57,810 nt of DNA, from the NCBI GenBank assembly GCA_905182985.1, contig CAJJDN010000022.1, positions 216,430-274,239 on the forward strand. Direction: 5' to 3'. Positions 24,984-36,153 of the stretch are shown here, piece by piece. A program made the translations under genes and the position numbers. The notes under the pieces are model-generated. The model ran no database searches and was not told the origin of the DNA. It worked only from the letters and a program-made list of their open reading frames with translations. Origin of the DNA: Paramecium sonneborni (Eukaryota; Ciliophora; Oligohymenophorea; Peniculida; Parameciidae). The first letter of the stretch is position 1. Every line of letters begins with the position of its first letter.

Positions 24984-25653
24984 ATAATTTTTTTATAAAT
25001 ATATTTTGGAAAAATATTCTGTATTTTTATCATCAATTTTTATTCAAATATAATGATAGAATTAATCCTTTCCTTTTTTGGAAATTGCACATCATAATGA
25101 TCAGATAAAGCACTAACATGTTTGATTATATTTTGATTATCAGACAGAAGTTAACTCATCTAAACTTTATATTTGATTAATAAAATTAATTAACATATTA
25201 ATATTATATGTTGATAAAATAGAATTAAAATTCTCCATTAATCTCTTATATAAATAAATTCAAAATGAAAAATCTTTAGAATAAAATTTTTAAGGTATAA
25301 AATGATACCTCAAACGATTTCATTATTAGGAAGTTCGAGATTTGTAGATAAGGATATAAAGATAAGCAGGCGGAATAACTGGAAAGATGAACTTGCGTTT
25401 AAGTGGACAAATTTAAACGGATATATGAATGATAACATGATAGATATGAATGGTAATAAATCTTGTAAAGGGGGAATAATACTTAATTTAGTATTAAATC
25501 TAGTTGAATTAAAAATTTTAATAAGTTCAAAAAAAAAAATTATTTGATTTTTCACTAAATTAATTTAAATGTAAGATATGAACATAGATGGATGTAAAAC
25601 TTTTAAATATATTTATAACTATATATACAAAAATAAAATTTATGTATAAAATC
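24984..25653. other. spacer with ambiguous short ORFs
   Basis: 670 bp. A plus frame 25302-25547 (81 codons, ends TGA; MIPQTISLLGSSRF...) overlaps an almost coextensive minus frame 25555-25310 of the same length. 25320-25470 is visibly less AT-rich than its flanks. Neither frame uses TAA/TAG for Gln, unlike nearly all true genes here. A shifted plus frame from ATG 25265 reads MKNLQNKIFKVQND and uses such codons but stops early. Possibly a decayed gene; no call made. Confidence 0.35.
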
Positions 25654-26061
25654 TCAATAGGTTAAATTGCTTTCTTTTTAAATGTGATTTATTGAAGTAA
25701 ATTTGAGCTTATATAATTATTCAAATGACTCAACATGTTAGTATTACCTACAAATAGGACATTATAAAATATTCTTCTATAGTTAAGAGTCTAGAAGTAA
25801 CTTATTTATGTCATTTTCGCAAAATATATGACCGCAAAACAAAGGATAAAGTTATTCATTTTCACATAAACAAATAGGGCAAGAATCTTCTATGAAAATT
25901 TTATCCGAGACTTTGTCTAAAATAAAGTATCCTTAAGTTTTCTCTGCTTGTATAGTCCCATTTCTTCTAACCAATTAAGGTATTTCTAAATTTAAAAAAT
26001 CGAACTCTTCATCACTAACAAGTTCATTATTTTGTACTTCGTTGTTTTCTATGTTAAACAT
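25654..26061 (-). CDS. small RING finger protein, 135 residues
   Basis: An uninterrupted 408-nt frame. An acidic N-terminal 60 residues (DEEFDFLNLEIPQ) lead into a RING: CPICLCENEQLYPLFCGHIFC, then a 22-residue loop, and CPICRQYQHVESF. The C-terminal tail is about 20 residues. The second zinc pair is CxH..C, so RING-HC type. Probably an E3 ubiquitin ligase; no membrane segment or signal peptide. It is the third RING gene within 9 kb, but the three differ outside the RING and are not a tandem family. Confidence 0.82.
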
Positions 26062-26354
26062 TAACTTTCTTTAATAATTTTAATAATATAATGAAAGAAT
26101 TCTAGTTTTATTTTTTAAATTAGCAATTTTTATATAAATAATTAATTCAAACTTTTATAATTTCTAGATAAAGAATGAAACTTTTAATTTACTTCTATTA
26201 AAATAAAATGTGATGATTTAGAATGACTGAAAAATAACTAATAACCTAAATGAAATTCATAATCATTACCTTAATACCATAAGTGATGCAATTATTAATA
26301 TTAAGAAACAAATAATACTAAATATTTTATTCTAATAAATTTCTTAATCCTTCA

Positions 26355-26531
26355 TCAAAAAATTTTAAGTTTTTCTTTTGATCCATTCAAACTGTCACCT
26401 TTAAAGTACTTAAAAGAACTTAAACCAATTATATTTCCATATAACTAATTTATTGAATTGCTTTCTTAATATGTTTGATATATGTATTTAGATGTTTTTT
26501 TTTCTATTAATTGCCTTACAGTTTCGAACAT
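26355..26531 (-). CDS. hypothetical 58-residue ORF
   Basis: ATG 26531-26529 to TGA 26357-26355. MFETVRQLIEKKTSKYIYQ reads like a real protein and includes two TAA/TAG Gln codons, but the ORF is short enough to arise by chance, and the frame stays open upstream of the ATG for about 30 codons. It may be the last exon of a decayed gene. The rest of 26062-26765 shows nothing. Confidence 0.35.
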
Positions 26532-26765
26532 TGAATTAGGCTTGATTAAACATTTTCTTATCGTTTAAAAAACTCCTGTTTCTTTGTAACTCGAATTTGT
26601 GATGAATATTTAAAAAATATCATTTCAACTATTCTTATCGACAATATATTTTGTTGAGTATTGCAGAGATTTGATTAATAATCATTTCAATTAAAAAATT
26701 AGAATGAAAACTAATTAAGTTATAATTGATTTCTTATATGCCAATAATTTATTTTGTCTGTTTTA

Positions 26766-28296
26766 ATGGAATTATTGGATTTCCTTATGGAATGTGCTAA
26801 AATTGAAAGAACCATTGAAATAAGTCGGGAATTTTTAACAAAATTTCCTTCTTATCATCCTTATTAGGCTTTTAAAAAAATTGACTAATATAATGAAGTA
26901 TTATATTAGTTACCATTTTAGGGTTATATTACAGCATAAGCAATATAAGTTTTTTTACACCGATTTGGCTATTTACATACTCTCAAAGAATGTGGCATAT
27001 TATTTTATAAACCTGAATTTAAATATGTAGACTTCTTAAGATTTTTACTTCCAACAAATCAACAGTTAAGAGATTTTATTTCTCATTCAGATTAAAAATT
27101 GGAGTCATCAAATGATTGTTTAAAAGAAATAGCAAAACATATTAGCCTAGAAATAGTCTTAATGAATAATTTACTACCTCCAAATTCTTTAGAAAAATTA
27201 ACAAATGGAACTAGAGAAGAAATTGAATCTTTATTTAAAAAGGAAAGATTATTTGTTTATTAAGATGAAATTGATGCAATAATTAAAAGATTAGACTTTT
27301 ATGGAGATGGTTAAATTGATTTATTATTGTTAAAAAATTGGATTCTAATCCTAAATTAATAAATTAAATAGAAAAATGAAAAAGAATCCTAATCTGTATT
27401 TGTGACTCCAAAAAAAAAAGTTACTATTTAGAATCCTATTAAAACAACTGAAAGAAAAGATTCTCAAATAAAAAAATCAAAAGTTTCTACTCCTAAATAG
27501 ATAAATTATACGCAAAAATTAAAGGCTCAAAAAAAAATAAAAACTTATGATAATTAAAAATAAGATCTTAGAGGAAGAATGGCTTAAAAGAAATAGGAAG
27601 GTGAAACTGAGAAAAAAATGATAAAAGAAGTATAAACTAGTAAAAAGACTGTTAATAATTTATAAAAAATAAAACCAAAATAACCATAAGAAATAATAGA
27701 ATATCTGTTAGACAAAGAAATTAAAATAGAAAAAGTTAAATAGCAATTAGCATTGTAAAAAGACTTTAATACTCTGGATGCTTTTAGAGCTTTAGATATT
27801 TATAACAAAGGATCTATTGGAGTAGAAGAAATAGATATTTTACTTAATTAAAAGCTGGGTTAAAGTCAACAAATATTTACTAGATTTAAGAGTGACTAAT
27901 TGACTTATCATGATTTTTTAAATCTTCTTTAGCCTTATTCTGTTAATTTTGCTGAAATACTCAATACAAGATAACCTTGTGTAGATGCTTATCATAAAAA
28001 GATCAGTTAAATATTCAGCATATAAACGATAAGATTATTGATAGATTTATTAAATTTACTACAATAAATACCAGTAAAATTAAATGCAGATATTTAATTA
28101 TTTAATAAAATAGATGGAATCACAAGAGATAATTTTATTGGAGTATCAGATGTATTAATTGTATTTAAAATAGTTATAACAATATCTATATGAAAGTGGA
28201 TTAAGATACACACATCATGAAGCAATGCTTCTTATAAATGCATATGATAAAGACAAAGATGGGAGATTATCTCTGGAAGAATTTTTAGATATGTGA
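26766..28296 (+). CDS. EF-hand calcium-binding protein
   Basis: 502 residues with one 22-nt intron (28152-28173). Start ATG 26766. EF-hand-like loops: a degenerate one at DFYGDGQIDLL (about residue 180), a weak one at DIYNKGSIGVEE (about 350), and a canonical loop DKDKDGRLSLEE eleven residues from the C-terminus. The middle (residues 200-330) is Lys/Gln-rich and basic, with VTPKKKVTIQNP and a predicted coiled region. No enzymatic domain seen. Role unknown; calcium sensing is likely at the last EF-hand only. Confidence 0.8.
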
Positions 28297-28519
28297 TTTT
28301 TTTAATATATTAATTTTAAATAAATACTAATTTTGAGACGATTCTTTATTTTGACATATAATATGAATAAGTTGATAAATTTAACTTAAAGTGAATGGTA
28401 GAGCTATGTATTAATTAGTTTTAAATGATTATTTTATATGTAATTGATTAATTAGTTTGTGTTATTTGGGATTGTTTGTGTAGTTCAATTTAGAATAATT
28501 AAAATTTATCTGTTATAAA

Positions 28520-30088
28520 ATGAATCAACTGAAAAAACATATCTCTGTTAAATGCATCAATTTCAACACTTAATCTACAAATACTCGTACAAGGAGTATG
28601 TCAAATTAAGTATCTAAGAATTCTACAGACCGTTCTAGATCTGTAAGTAAATTATGTCCAGCCATTAAGTAGAATAATGATATATATAAATTAATAAGGT
28701 TACCAGCACCTACAAAAAATTCAGAATCAGTGTCTATGTCAAATTCAAAACCAGTTTCTAAATTAGGAAAAGTGAAAATTGATCTTGGAAATAAAGGGAC
28801 ATCTAGAAGTTAATAATCAACATAAAAATCACGTTCAAACAGTTAAATAAGTAAAGAAGAGAGTTTTCCAAAGATGCTACCTGATTTTGGTAGAATGGAA
28901 ACCGAATTATTGGATTGTTAAGATTTCATGCTATAATTACCTGAAATTCATTTTCCTACTACTGAAGATTTAATGAAAGAAAGAATAATATTAGCTAATA
29001 GAATTGCATATACAGTAAAAACAAAGAAACGTATACCACTAACAACACCAGATTTTTATAAGGTATCGCATCTCTAACCTTAGTAAGGTAGCTCTGTTAT
29101 GTGATAGGCAAGGGAGCATTTGCAAAAGTTTGTTTGGGAATCCAAATATTAACAGGAGCTAAAGTTGCCATGAAGATTATTGAAAAATCAACACTTAAAA
29201 CTGAGAGTGCTAAAAAAAGATTATTGTTGGTAATTTCTAATATTCTATTTTAAGGAAATTACTTTAATGAAAACTCTTTCATAATATTAATAGTTTGCTT
29301 CTTTATTTGAAGTTTTTGAAACAAAAAAGTAGATTTATATCATAATGGAATATGTTGAAGGTGGAGACTTAATGAAATGGACAAAAGAAAAACCGATACC
29401 TGAAGTTTAAGCAAAATCTTTGTTTAGTAAATTAATATTGGCTTTATAAATACTTTAAAGTCATAATATTTTACATAGAGACATTAAATTAGACAATATA
29501 CTACTTTAAGGAGATTCTATAAAGATTTGTGATTTTGGTGTGAGTAGACAAATTATTAAAGGATAAAAGATTTTAGAATAATGTGGAACTCCAGCTTATT
29601 TAGCACCTGAAATAATATCTAGTAAAACTGGATATGAAGGATTTGCAAGTGATATTTGGAGTTCTGGAGTTCTATTATACATTTTATTAGTAGGAAAAGT
29701 ACCATTTAAAGGAAACAATATGAATGAATTAAATCATAATATTCAAAATGGTTTACTCAATTTTATGGAAATGAAAAAATAAAATTTATCAAATGATGCT
29801 GTTGGTAATTCTTTATCAATATTTATATTAGATCTAATCAAAGCTATACTTAATATTAATCCTAAATTGAGAATTACACTTACAGAAATTCTAAATCATC
29901 CTTGGTTAAAAGAACTAAATTTAAAATAAAATAAAGTTTCAATTGTATAATCTAATTTGGATTTGAGAGTCATTTCTTAAATTGAATAGTTTGGCTATTA
30001 AAGAGAATATATAATAAAAAGCTTATAGAAATAAACACTTTGTCATATCAATGCTATGTATTCCATTTTAACAAGAGTTTAAAAGTGA
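28520..30088 (+). CDS. Ser/Thr protein kinase (CAMK/AMPK-related)
   Basis: 504 residues; introns 29063-29091 (29 nt, inside the glycine-loop exon) and 29230-29254 (25 nt). A Ser-rich N-terminal 170 residues precede the kinase domain: [16 protein letters not shown] (catalytic Lys), [51 protein letters not shown] and [13 protein letters not shown]. After the domain a helical block (VISQIEQFGYQREYI then [17 protein letters not shown]) resembles the UBA/autoinhibitory segment of AMPK-related kinases, and the frame stops at TGA 30086-30088. A longer model through a 38-nt intron to 30237 is rejected below. The channel gene ends 49 bp downstream on the other strand. Confidence 0.9.
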
Positions 30089-30137
30089 TTAGATACTTTA
30101 TATATATATTTATAAATATTAGTGATAATTATCGATA

Positions 30138-33100
30138 TCAAGCTGTTGGATTTAAATTAGCTAATTCTGTTTTTAGAGTTTATCGAACTCTTGAAATGAA
30201 ATCTAAATATACAAATTTATTAACGATACCTTCTTGAATTAATCCTTAATTAAAAACTACTTGATTAATATCATTTAGTTTAATTCCAAAATCCTTCATT
30301 TTATCATTGAATCTCTTTAATTCTTTAGAAAATTCAATATCAACTCTTCCTTCTTCTCCTTATAGCTTTGATTTAATATTGTAATATTAAGATGTATTTT
30401 CTTATCCTTAATTTATTTCATCGTCAAGATTGTTTTCTGGTTCTTTTGGCTATTTTGCACTTAAAACATATACTCTATCTTTGCTTGATATCACTACATC
30501 CATTGGAGGTTTAAGAAATACATAAGGTTTATTATTATTTTTAACTTTCTCTCCTCTATAAAGTCCAATAGGAATCATCTTTTGTTCTGTTAATAAAATT
30601 TCAAAAAGTTCTCCAAAGGTTTTTTCTTAATACTTTGGAGGTATATTAATTAAAAATAAATTACTTTATTGTAATTTACTTGCTTAATATAGTTTTTTAT
30701 GCTAGATATAAATCATAAAGATTATTACTTTTTTATTGACTGAAGCACTTCCTAAAATCATTTAATCAAAAATACTAGTTATAAATGGATTATAATAAGC
30801 TTAACATATAAGAGTATCAAGCATTGTGGATATATAAATTTCTCCAGAAGCAAAAGGTTCACTTACAGACCAATCATATTTTTAAACATAATTATTTCTT
30901 GAAATCTATAAAAAAGAAATTGTTGAAATTGATGCTAATTCAGTTATTATATTTATGTTTTAGTTTAATAATTTAACAGTTTTATAAATGAATATTGTAT
31001 CTGCATCAACAATATTTGATATCCCTTCCTCTTAATCTGCAGATTTTTATAAAATAACTAAAGCTGAAGCCTTTTAAATGCATGCTTTTTTTAAATCATC
31101 AGTATTAAGTGGAGATCCTTATTGAAAGTAAACTTTTGGAAATTTATTAATTTATAATTAAATTTCTGTTGGTATCAAATCTTAATTCAATATAACTATT
31201 GGCTATATATTTTTTAATGATCTAGCTCTTAAAGGCATCATTAAGTACTTCATATCTGAAACTACTCCACATACAATAAAGTGATTTTCAAATTTTTCTT
31301 GATCCCCAACTTTTGGAAGACCTGTTGTTATAGTTTAAGGTTTGACTTAATAGTAGGCAGGATGTTTGGAAGTATCTTCTTTAAGACCTTCACTTAAAAT
31401 TTCCTTTAAGTATTCTGCCTCTTATTAGAGTGCATTTTTATTAATTTATTGTCTCTATACATTAGGAAAACAGTAATTCTTTTAAATATATTCAGGGAAT
31501 TTAGTTTATTAAACTTAATCTATATTAGGCATTTCACTTGCTATCACATATCCATAATGTAAATAATCTTCAAATAGATATTCAGCTGGATTAACAAATA
31601 CACTAGTTCCTGATTCTAATTCTACTTCAAGAGCAAATAAGATTATATTTAACTCTTTATATATTGCTTATGAAATCTATATGATTTAAATATAAAATTA
31701 CTTAGCTAAAAGTTAAGCCTACAAAAGCTTCAGACTCTAATGGAACCCTATATATTTCATTTTACATTCCACATAAATAATCATCTATCCATTCTTCCTT
31801 ATTTTTATCATATTTAGATGTATCATAGGATGGCTTAGATGATTAGATTAAAAATGATATAAGAGTATTTATTCCTGGACATAAACATGTTTTTCCTAAA
31901 AGATAAAGTTTAAGTTCATCAACACAAATAACTTAATCTGTCTCATGACCACCAAGTGAATTAAAGTATAAATCTTTACTTGATGGTTATAAAACTTATA
32001 AACATACTCTTACGCCTCGTCTTGATTTTTATTTTTTCGCAAATTATTTTACTGCAAATGCATGTATTATATTTCGATAATCATCTCTTTTTGGTGTTCT
32101 ACTTGTTTTATTTGCTAAAACAATTACACAATTGCAGTCTTTTGAACTACATCTTTCTAGATCTTTATTTTATAAAGGATGTCCTTCTAAATAGATTACT
32201 CTAGATTATAATGCTGGTTATTTTAATTAGAGAGTCATTTCTTCAGTTGGTGCATAAGGTTAAAGAATAACTGTATTTGTATCATTCATTCCATGATCAC
32301 TATGATAAAGCTCATTTAAGAATGTTTTAAATCCTTCTACTTAAGAAGATCCTAACAAAAGTATATGTTCGCTTTCTTTTTTTGAAATGTATTTATTTCT
32401 AGCATATTGACTTCTTAAACTGTATACTCTTGTTAACATTTCTACTTGAGTTGGCAAAACCAAAAACATTATCAAGATTGCTACAATAATTGAAAATCTT
32501 CCATAAATGGTTGTAGGATAAACATCTCCAAATCCTACTGTTGAAATTGTTACAACCATAAAATAGATATATTCAACAATAGAGTAATCTTATTCAACTA
32601 CATAAAGTATAGAAGAATTTATCATGATAATTGCCATGACAGTTACAATTGGTTTGTATGCCAACCTAAATACTCTAAATTAAATAAATTAAATACCTTC
32701 CATCGATAATCTCTATAATACTTTATCTAATTTGTAACATAATAAGAATCGTAGTACTCTTAATAAATATATGTATTTGTAACCAGTTATTATATTCAAT
32801 CTTGCAAGCAATGATGGAAATATTGAAACATATTCAATTAATGAAGTTGTTTAGAAAGTAAAAAACAATTTATTTTCTGAAAGGTAGAAATTAATTACGA
32901 AATCAAGAAGGAAATAGATATAGCATATCAATTCTGGCATCTAAAAACTTTTAATGTGATTCAAATTACTGTAATAAATGCTTATGCTTCTCCAACATCA
33001 TATGTTCCACCTTATACCCAAAATGAACAATCAATTAGATGCAATATTGTTAATAAAAAACTCAATAGCACATTTATTCCATCTAAATAATCTCCAATTC

Positions 33101-33254
33101 CAGATGTTGATAAGTATTTTGCCATTCTTAATGTGAATGTCGTTTTACCTTCTTCGTGTTTTTTTGTAGTTGCATCATCTTCAGAATTAACCAATCGGAT
33201 TAATGCATACTAATCTTAATGGCTGAATATAGATTATTTGCCTTCATAGATCAT
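30138..33254 (-). CDS. BK-type calcium-activated potassium channel alpha subunit
   Basis: 1,020 residues; introns 32941-32969 (29 nt) and 31677-31701 (25 nt). About six membrane segments: one around LLSFLLTILHLIDCSFWV, S3-like IYFLLDFVINFYLS, an S4-like arginine/lysine helix (YLLRVLRFLLCYKLDK), S5 and a pore loop with the K+ selectivity filter TVGFGD near residue 230, then S6. The cytosolic tail of about 750 residues opens with an RCK-type Rossmann start (SEHILLLGSS) and contains a second module, as in Slo/BK channels gated by Ca2+ and voltage. The S4 has few positive charges. A TGA in frame upstream fixes the start. Many such channels exist in Paramecium, where they shape ciliary-membrane excitability. 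Confidence 0.92.
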
Positions 33255-33302
33255 TATTAAAATAATTCAGATTGGTATTCATTAAATTAAATTTAAATCC
33301 AA
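33255..33302. promoter_or_regulatory. 48-bp bidirectional intergenic promoter region
   Basis: Only 48 bp separate the divergent start codons of the BK-type channel and RPN5 genes, so both promoters and both 5' UTRs must share or overlap this stretch (or extend into coding DNA). It is AT-rich; no defined motif is recognised. Confidence 0.6.
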
Positions 33303-34653
33303 ATGATCATTGAAGAGAGTGAATTTGATAAACAAATAAATGATCTCTTGAATAAAGAAAAGACAGCTCGTTTAGCAAATAATCTAGTTGAAACACTAAA
33401 AGTGACTAAATAAATTGGCAGATTGTGTTTTGATACAAAATAATACTCAAAATTTAATGAATTGATAGTATCACTTAGTAAAAAGAGAGGATAACCAAAA
33501 AAAGCATAAATCGAACTTGTTTAAATGGCAATGATAGAATTAAAAACACTTCCAATAAATCAAAAATTAGAAATGATTGATGCTATAATGAAAGTATGTG
33601 AAAAGAAGATTTACTTAGAAGTTGAGTATGCACGTTGTGTTTTAATGCTTACTCAATATAAGGAAGATGATAATTAAATTGCTGATGCTGCTAAAATTTT
33701 GTAAGAAGTTTAAGTTGAAACATATGGATCTATGGATAAACGAGAAAAATTAGAATTTATATTATATCAAATGAAAATCATGATTAAAAAACTAGATTAT
33801 GTGAGATTGTTCATTATTTCAAAAAAGATAGAACCAAAAAATATTGAAGATGAAAATATTGCAGATCTCAAGATTATTTATTATTCATTCTTAGTTATTT
33901 ACTATAGACATGAGAATAATTATTAAGAGACTGCACATGCTTATTCAAAAATACTTGAATCATTGCATAAAAATAGATAATTAGAGGCTACAAAAGTTGA
34001 TTTTAATTTTAAAATTGATTATAATACAATTCTAGAAAATTATACCCTTTACACTATCTTAAGTTAATATTCTGATGAAAAGGTATCTTAATTTATATAA
34101 TAATAAATTAGTAAAAATCATTATAGAAAATTGTATCAACTTATAAATATGGACTTGAGGCATTACCTAATCTTTTATAATTGATTTAAGCCTTTTTAGG
34201 AACAGAGCTAATTAGCACTGAACCATAAACTCATAATATTCAAGCAGCTGAGATTTTTGATGAGAGTTTAGAAAATAATCAATAACGATATAAAGGTAAA
34301 GAGATACTTATAATTTTTAGATTTTAGAAGATAATTGATCCATCATAATTTAAGAGTATTTTAAATTTATTATGATTCTGTTTATTTAAATAGAATTACA
34401 GAATTAATTGGTATTAATACATAAGAATTGGAAGAAGAAATTTGTATAATGATGGATTAAAAAGTATAATATTGTGATAAAATAAAAGTTGCTAAAATGT
34501 AAGATTGATCGAATAAAGGGAATAGTAGATTATTAGTTAAAGAAAAATGAAAATGATGTTCTTTAAGAGTGGGGTGATAATGTAAATAAGGTTTTAAATT
34601 TGATTGATTTAACAAGCAATTTGATAAAAAGGGAAGAAGAATTATTTTTATGA
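33303..34653 (+). CDS. RPN5: 26S proteasome regulatory subunit RPN5 (PSMD12)
   Basis: 423 residues after removing introns 34083-34111 (29 nt), 34296-34320 (25 nt) and 34464-34488 (25 nt). RPN5 is a PCI-domain lid subunit that scaffolds the 19S particle. Family landmarks: VRLFIISKKI followed by IADLKIIYYSFLVIYYRHE, ILENYTLYTIL, AFLGTELI, then the PCI end: RYKDFRRQLIHHNLRV, YYDSVYLNRITELI, and KIDRIKGIVDY before a C-terminal helix. Each intron is required to keep these blocks in frame. Slightly shorter than human PSMD12 (456). Confidence 0.94.
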
Positions 34654-34708
34654 GCAAAATCAATCAATATACAAATTCGAATTTTTATTATTAAAATAAT
34701 TTATAAGC

Positions 34709-36073
34709 ATGTATTCAGAAGATAGAGATGATTCTTAATACACTGGAAATAATGTAGATTACAACGAAGATGATTAAGGGGAGGGTTAAGATGTTGATAT
34801 GGAAGGATAATAATATTATGATGATGAGGATTAAGATTTGTAACAGTAAGATGATTATTAAGAATATTAACCAGAAGAATAGTAAGATGATTAATAAAGT
34901 AATTAAATATAATAAGAAGGCTTTAAATATTAACCATTAGATTAAAGAAAATGGTAATGGGCAGAACCATTAATTGAAGGAGTTCCTCCATGTGCGAGGG
35001 GTGGCCATTCTGCAACATTGAGTGGAGCTTCAATTATCTTATTTGGAGGACATTACTACGCAAATAAAGATGAAGGATACAAATACTTAAATGATACATA
35101 TTAAATGGATGTAAATGCAAATAGATGGTTTAAAGCAAAAGTTTAAGGTACTCCACCTGCTCCAAGATATGCTCATTCTGCAGTTTTAGCAGGATAAAGA
35201 ATAATCATTTTTGGAGGAAAAGGAGAAAAATGTGTATTTAGAGATTTACATGCACTTGATCCATTAACTTTAACCTGGTATTAGGGACCTGAAGGATCTG
35301 GTTCTCCTAGTGCTAGATTTGCCCATTCAGCTACATTAGTAATTTTTATTATAATTATAATAATAGTATGCATCAACTAAAATGATAATTTTTGGAGGTT
35401 GGAATGGAATTGATTATTTTAATGATCTATATGTTTTAGATTTAGAAGTAATGGCCTGGTCTTAACCTGCTTGTACAGGTCCATCTCCAACTCCTCGTTA
35501 AGGACATACAGCTATATAAGTTGGTGCAAATTTAATCATTTAAGGAGGATTTTATTATCAAGAAGATAAAAATCTTAAGAATCTTCATAAAACTGCTAAT
35601 CCTAGACATGGATCTCATTTAAGAGGATGTTATTTAAATGATATTAGAATTCTTGATACAGAACATTTTGCATGGAGTAGACTTAGAGTAAGTGGTACAC
35701 CACCTGCTCCAAGATATGGACATTCAGCAAATGTAAGTGGAGCAGATATTGTTGTTTTTGGAGGATGGTCATTAAATTCTGGAGCTAGAAGGTATTCTTA
35801 TTAAATAGTTTTAGTGAAAATAATTTTGTCACTCCACCAGATATTGATTATTTAATTGTTTTGAATACTGAAAAAATGTGTTGGGAAAAAGCTAAATATG
35901 AAGGAAATGCTCCTAGAAATAGATATGGTCATACTGCTACTTCTATTGGTCCACATATTTTAATTTTTGGAGGATGGGAATATAATAGAGCTACAAATTA
36001 AGTTGTTGTTTTAAGAGATCTTAATGTTGGATAATAATAATAATAATAATAATAATAAGAAAAGAAAAAATGA
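34709..36073 (+). CDS. kelch-repeat protein
   Basis: 437 residues; introns 35339-35366 (28 nt) and 35792-35814 (23 nt). Residues 1-80 are very acidic and Gln-rich. Six kelch blades follow, each with the [R]-x-x-H[ST]A ... hhhGG signature: RGGHSATL..LFGGH, RYAHSAVL..IFGGK, RFAHSATL..IFGGW, RQGHTAIQ..IQGGF, RYGHSANV..VFGGW, RYGHTATS..IFGGW. The C-terminus is a nine-Gln run from (TAA)9 at 36032-36058 plus EKKK. Probably a protein-protein interaction propeller; no BTB or F-box partner domain is present, so the role is open. Confidence 0.92.
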
Positions 36074-36153
36074 TATTTATTAATTAATCAATTTAAAAAT
36101 AGATCTATTTCATAATAATTTATTTCAATTTATTAATATAATATTTAATTTTT

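Noticed and set aside
30040..30237. Open plus frame that could extend the kinase C-terminus to 30237 through a 38-nt intron
   Set aside because: It overlaps 100 bp of the BK-type channel's C-terminus, needs an intron longer than any other here, and the kinase already has a natural end after its UBA-like block at TGA 30086-30088.
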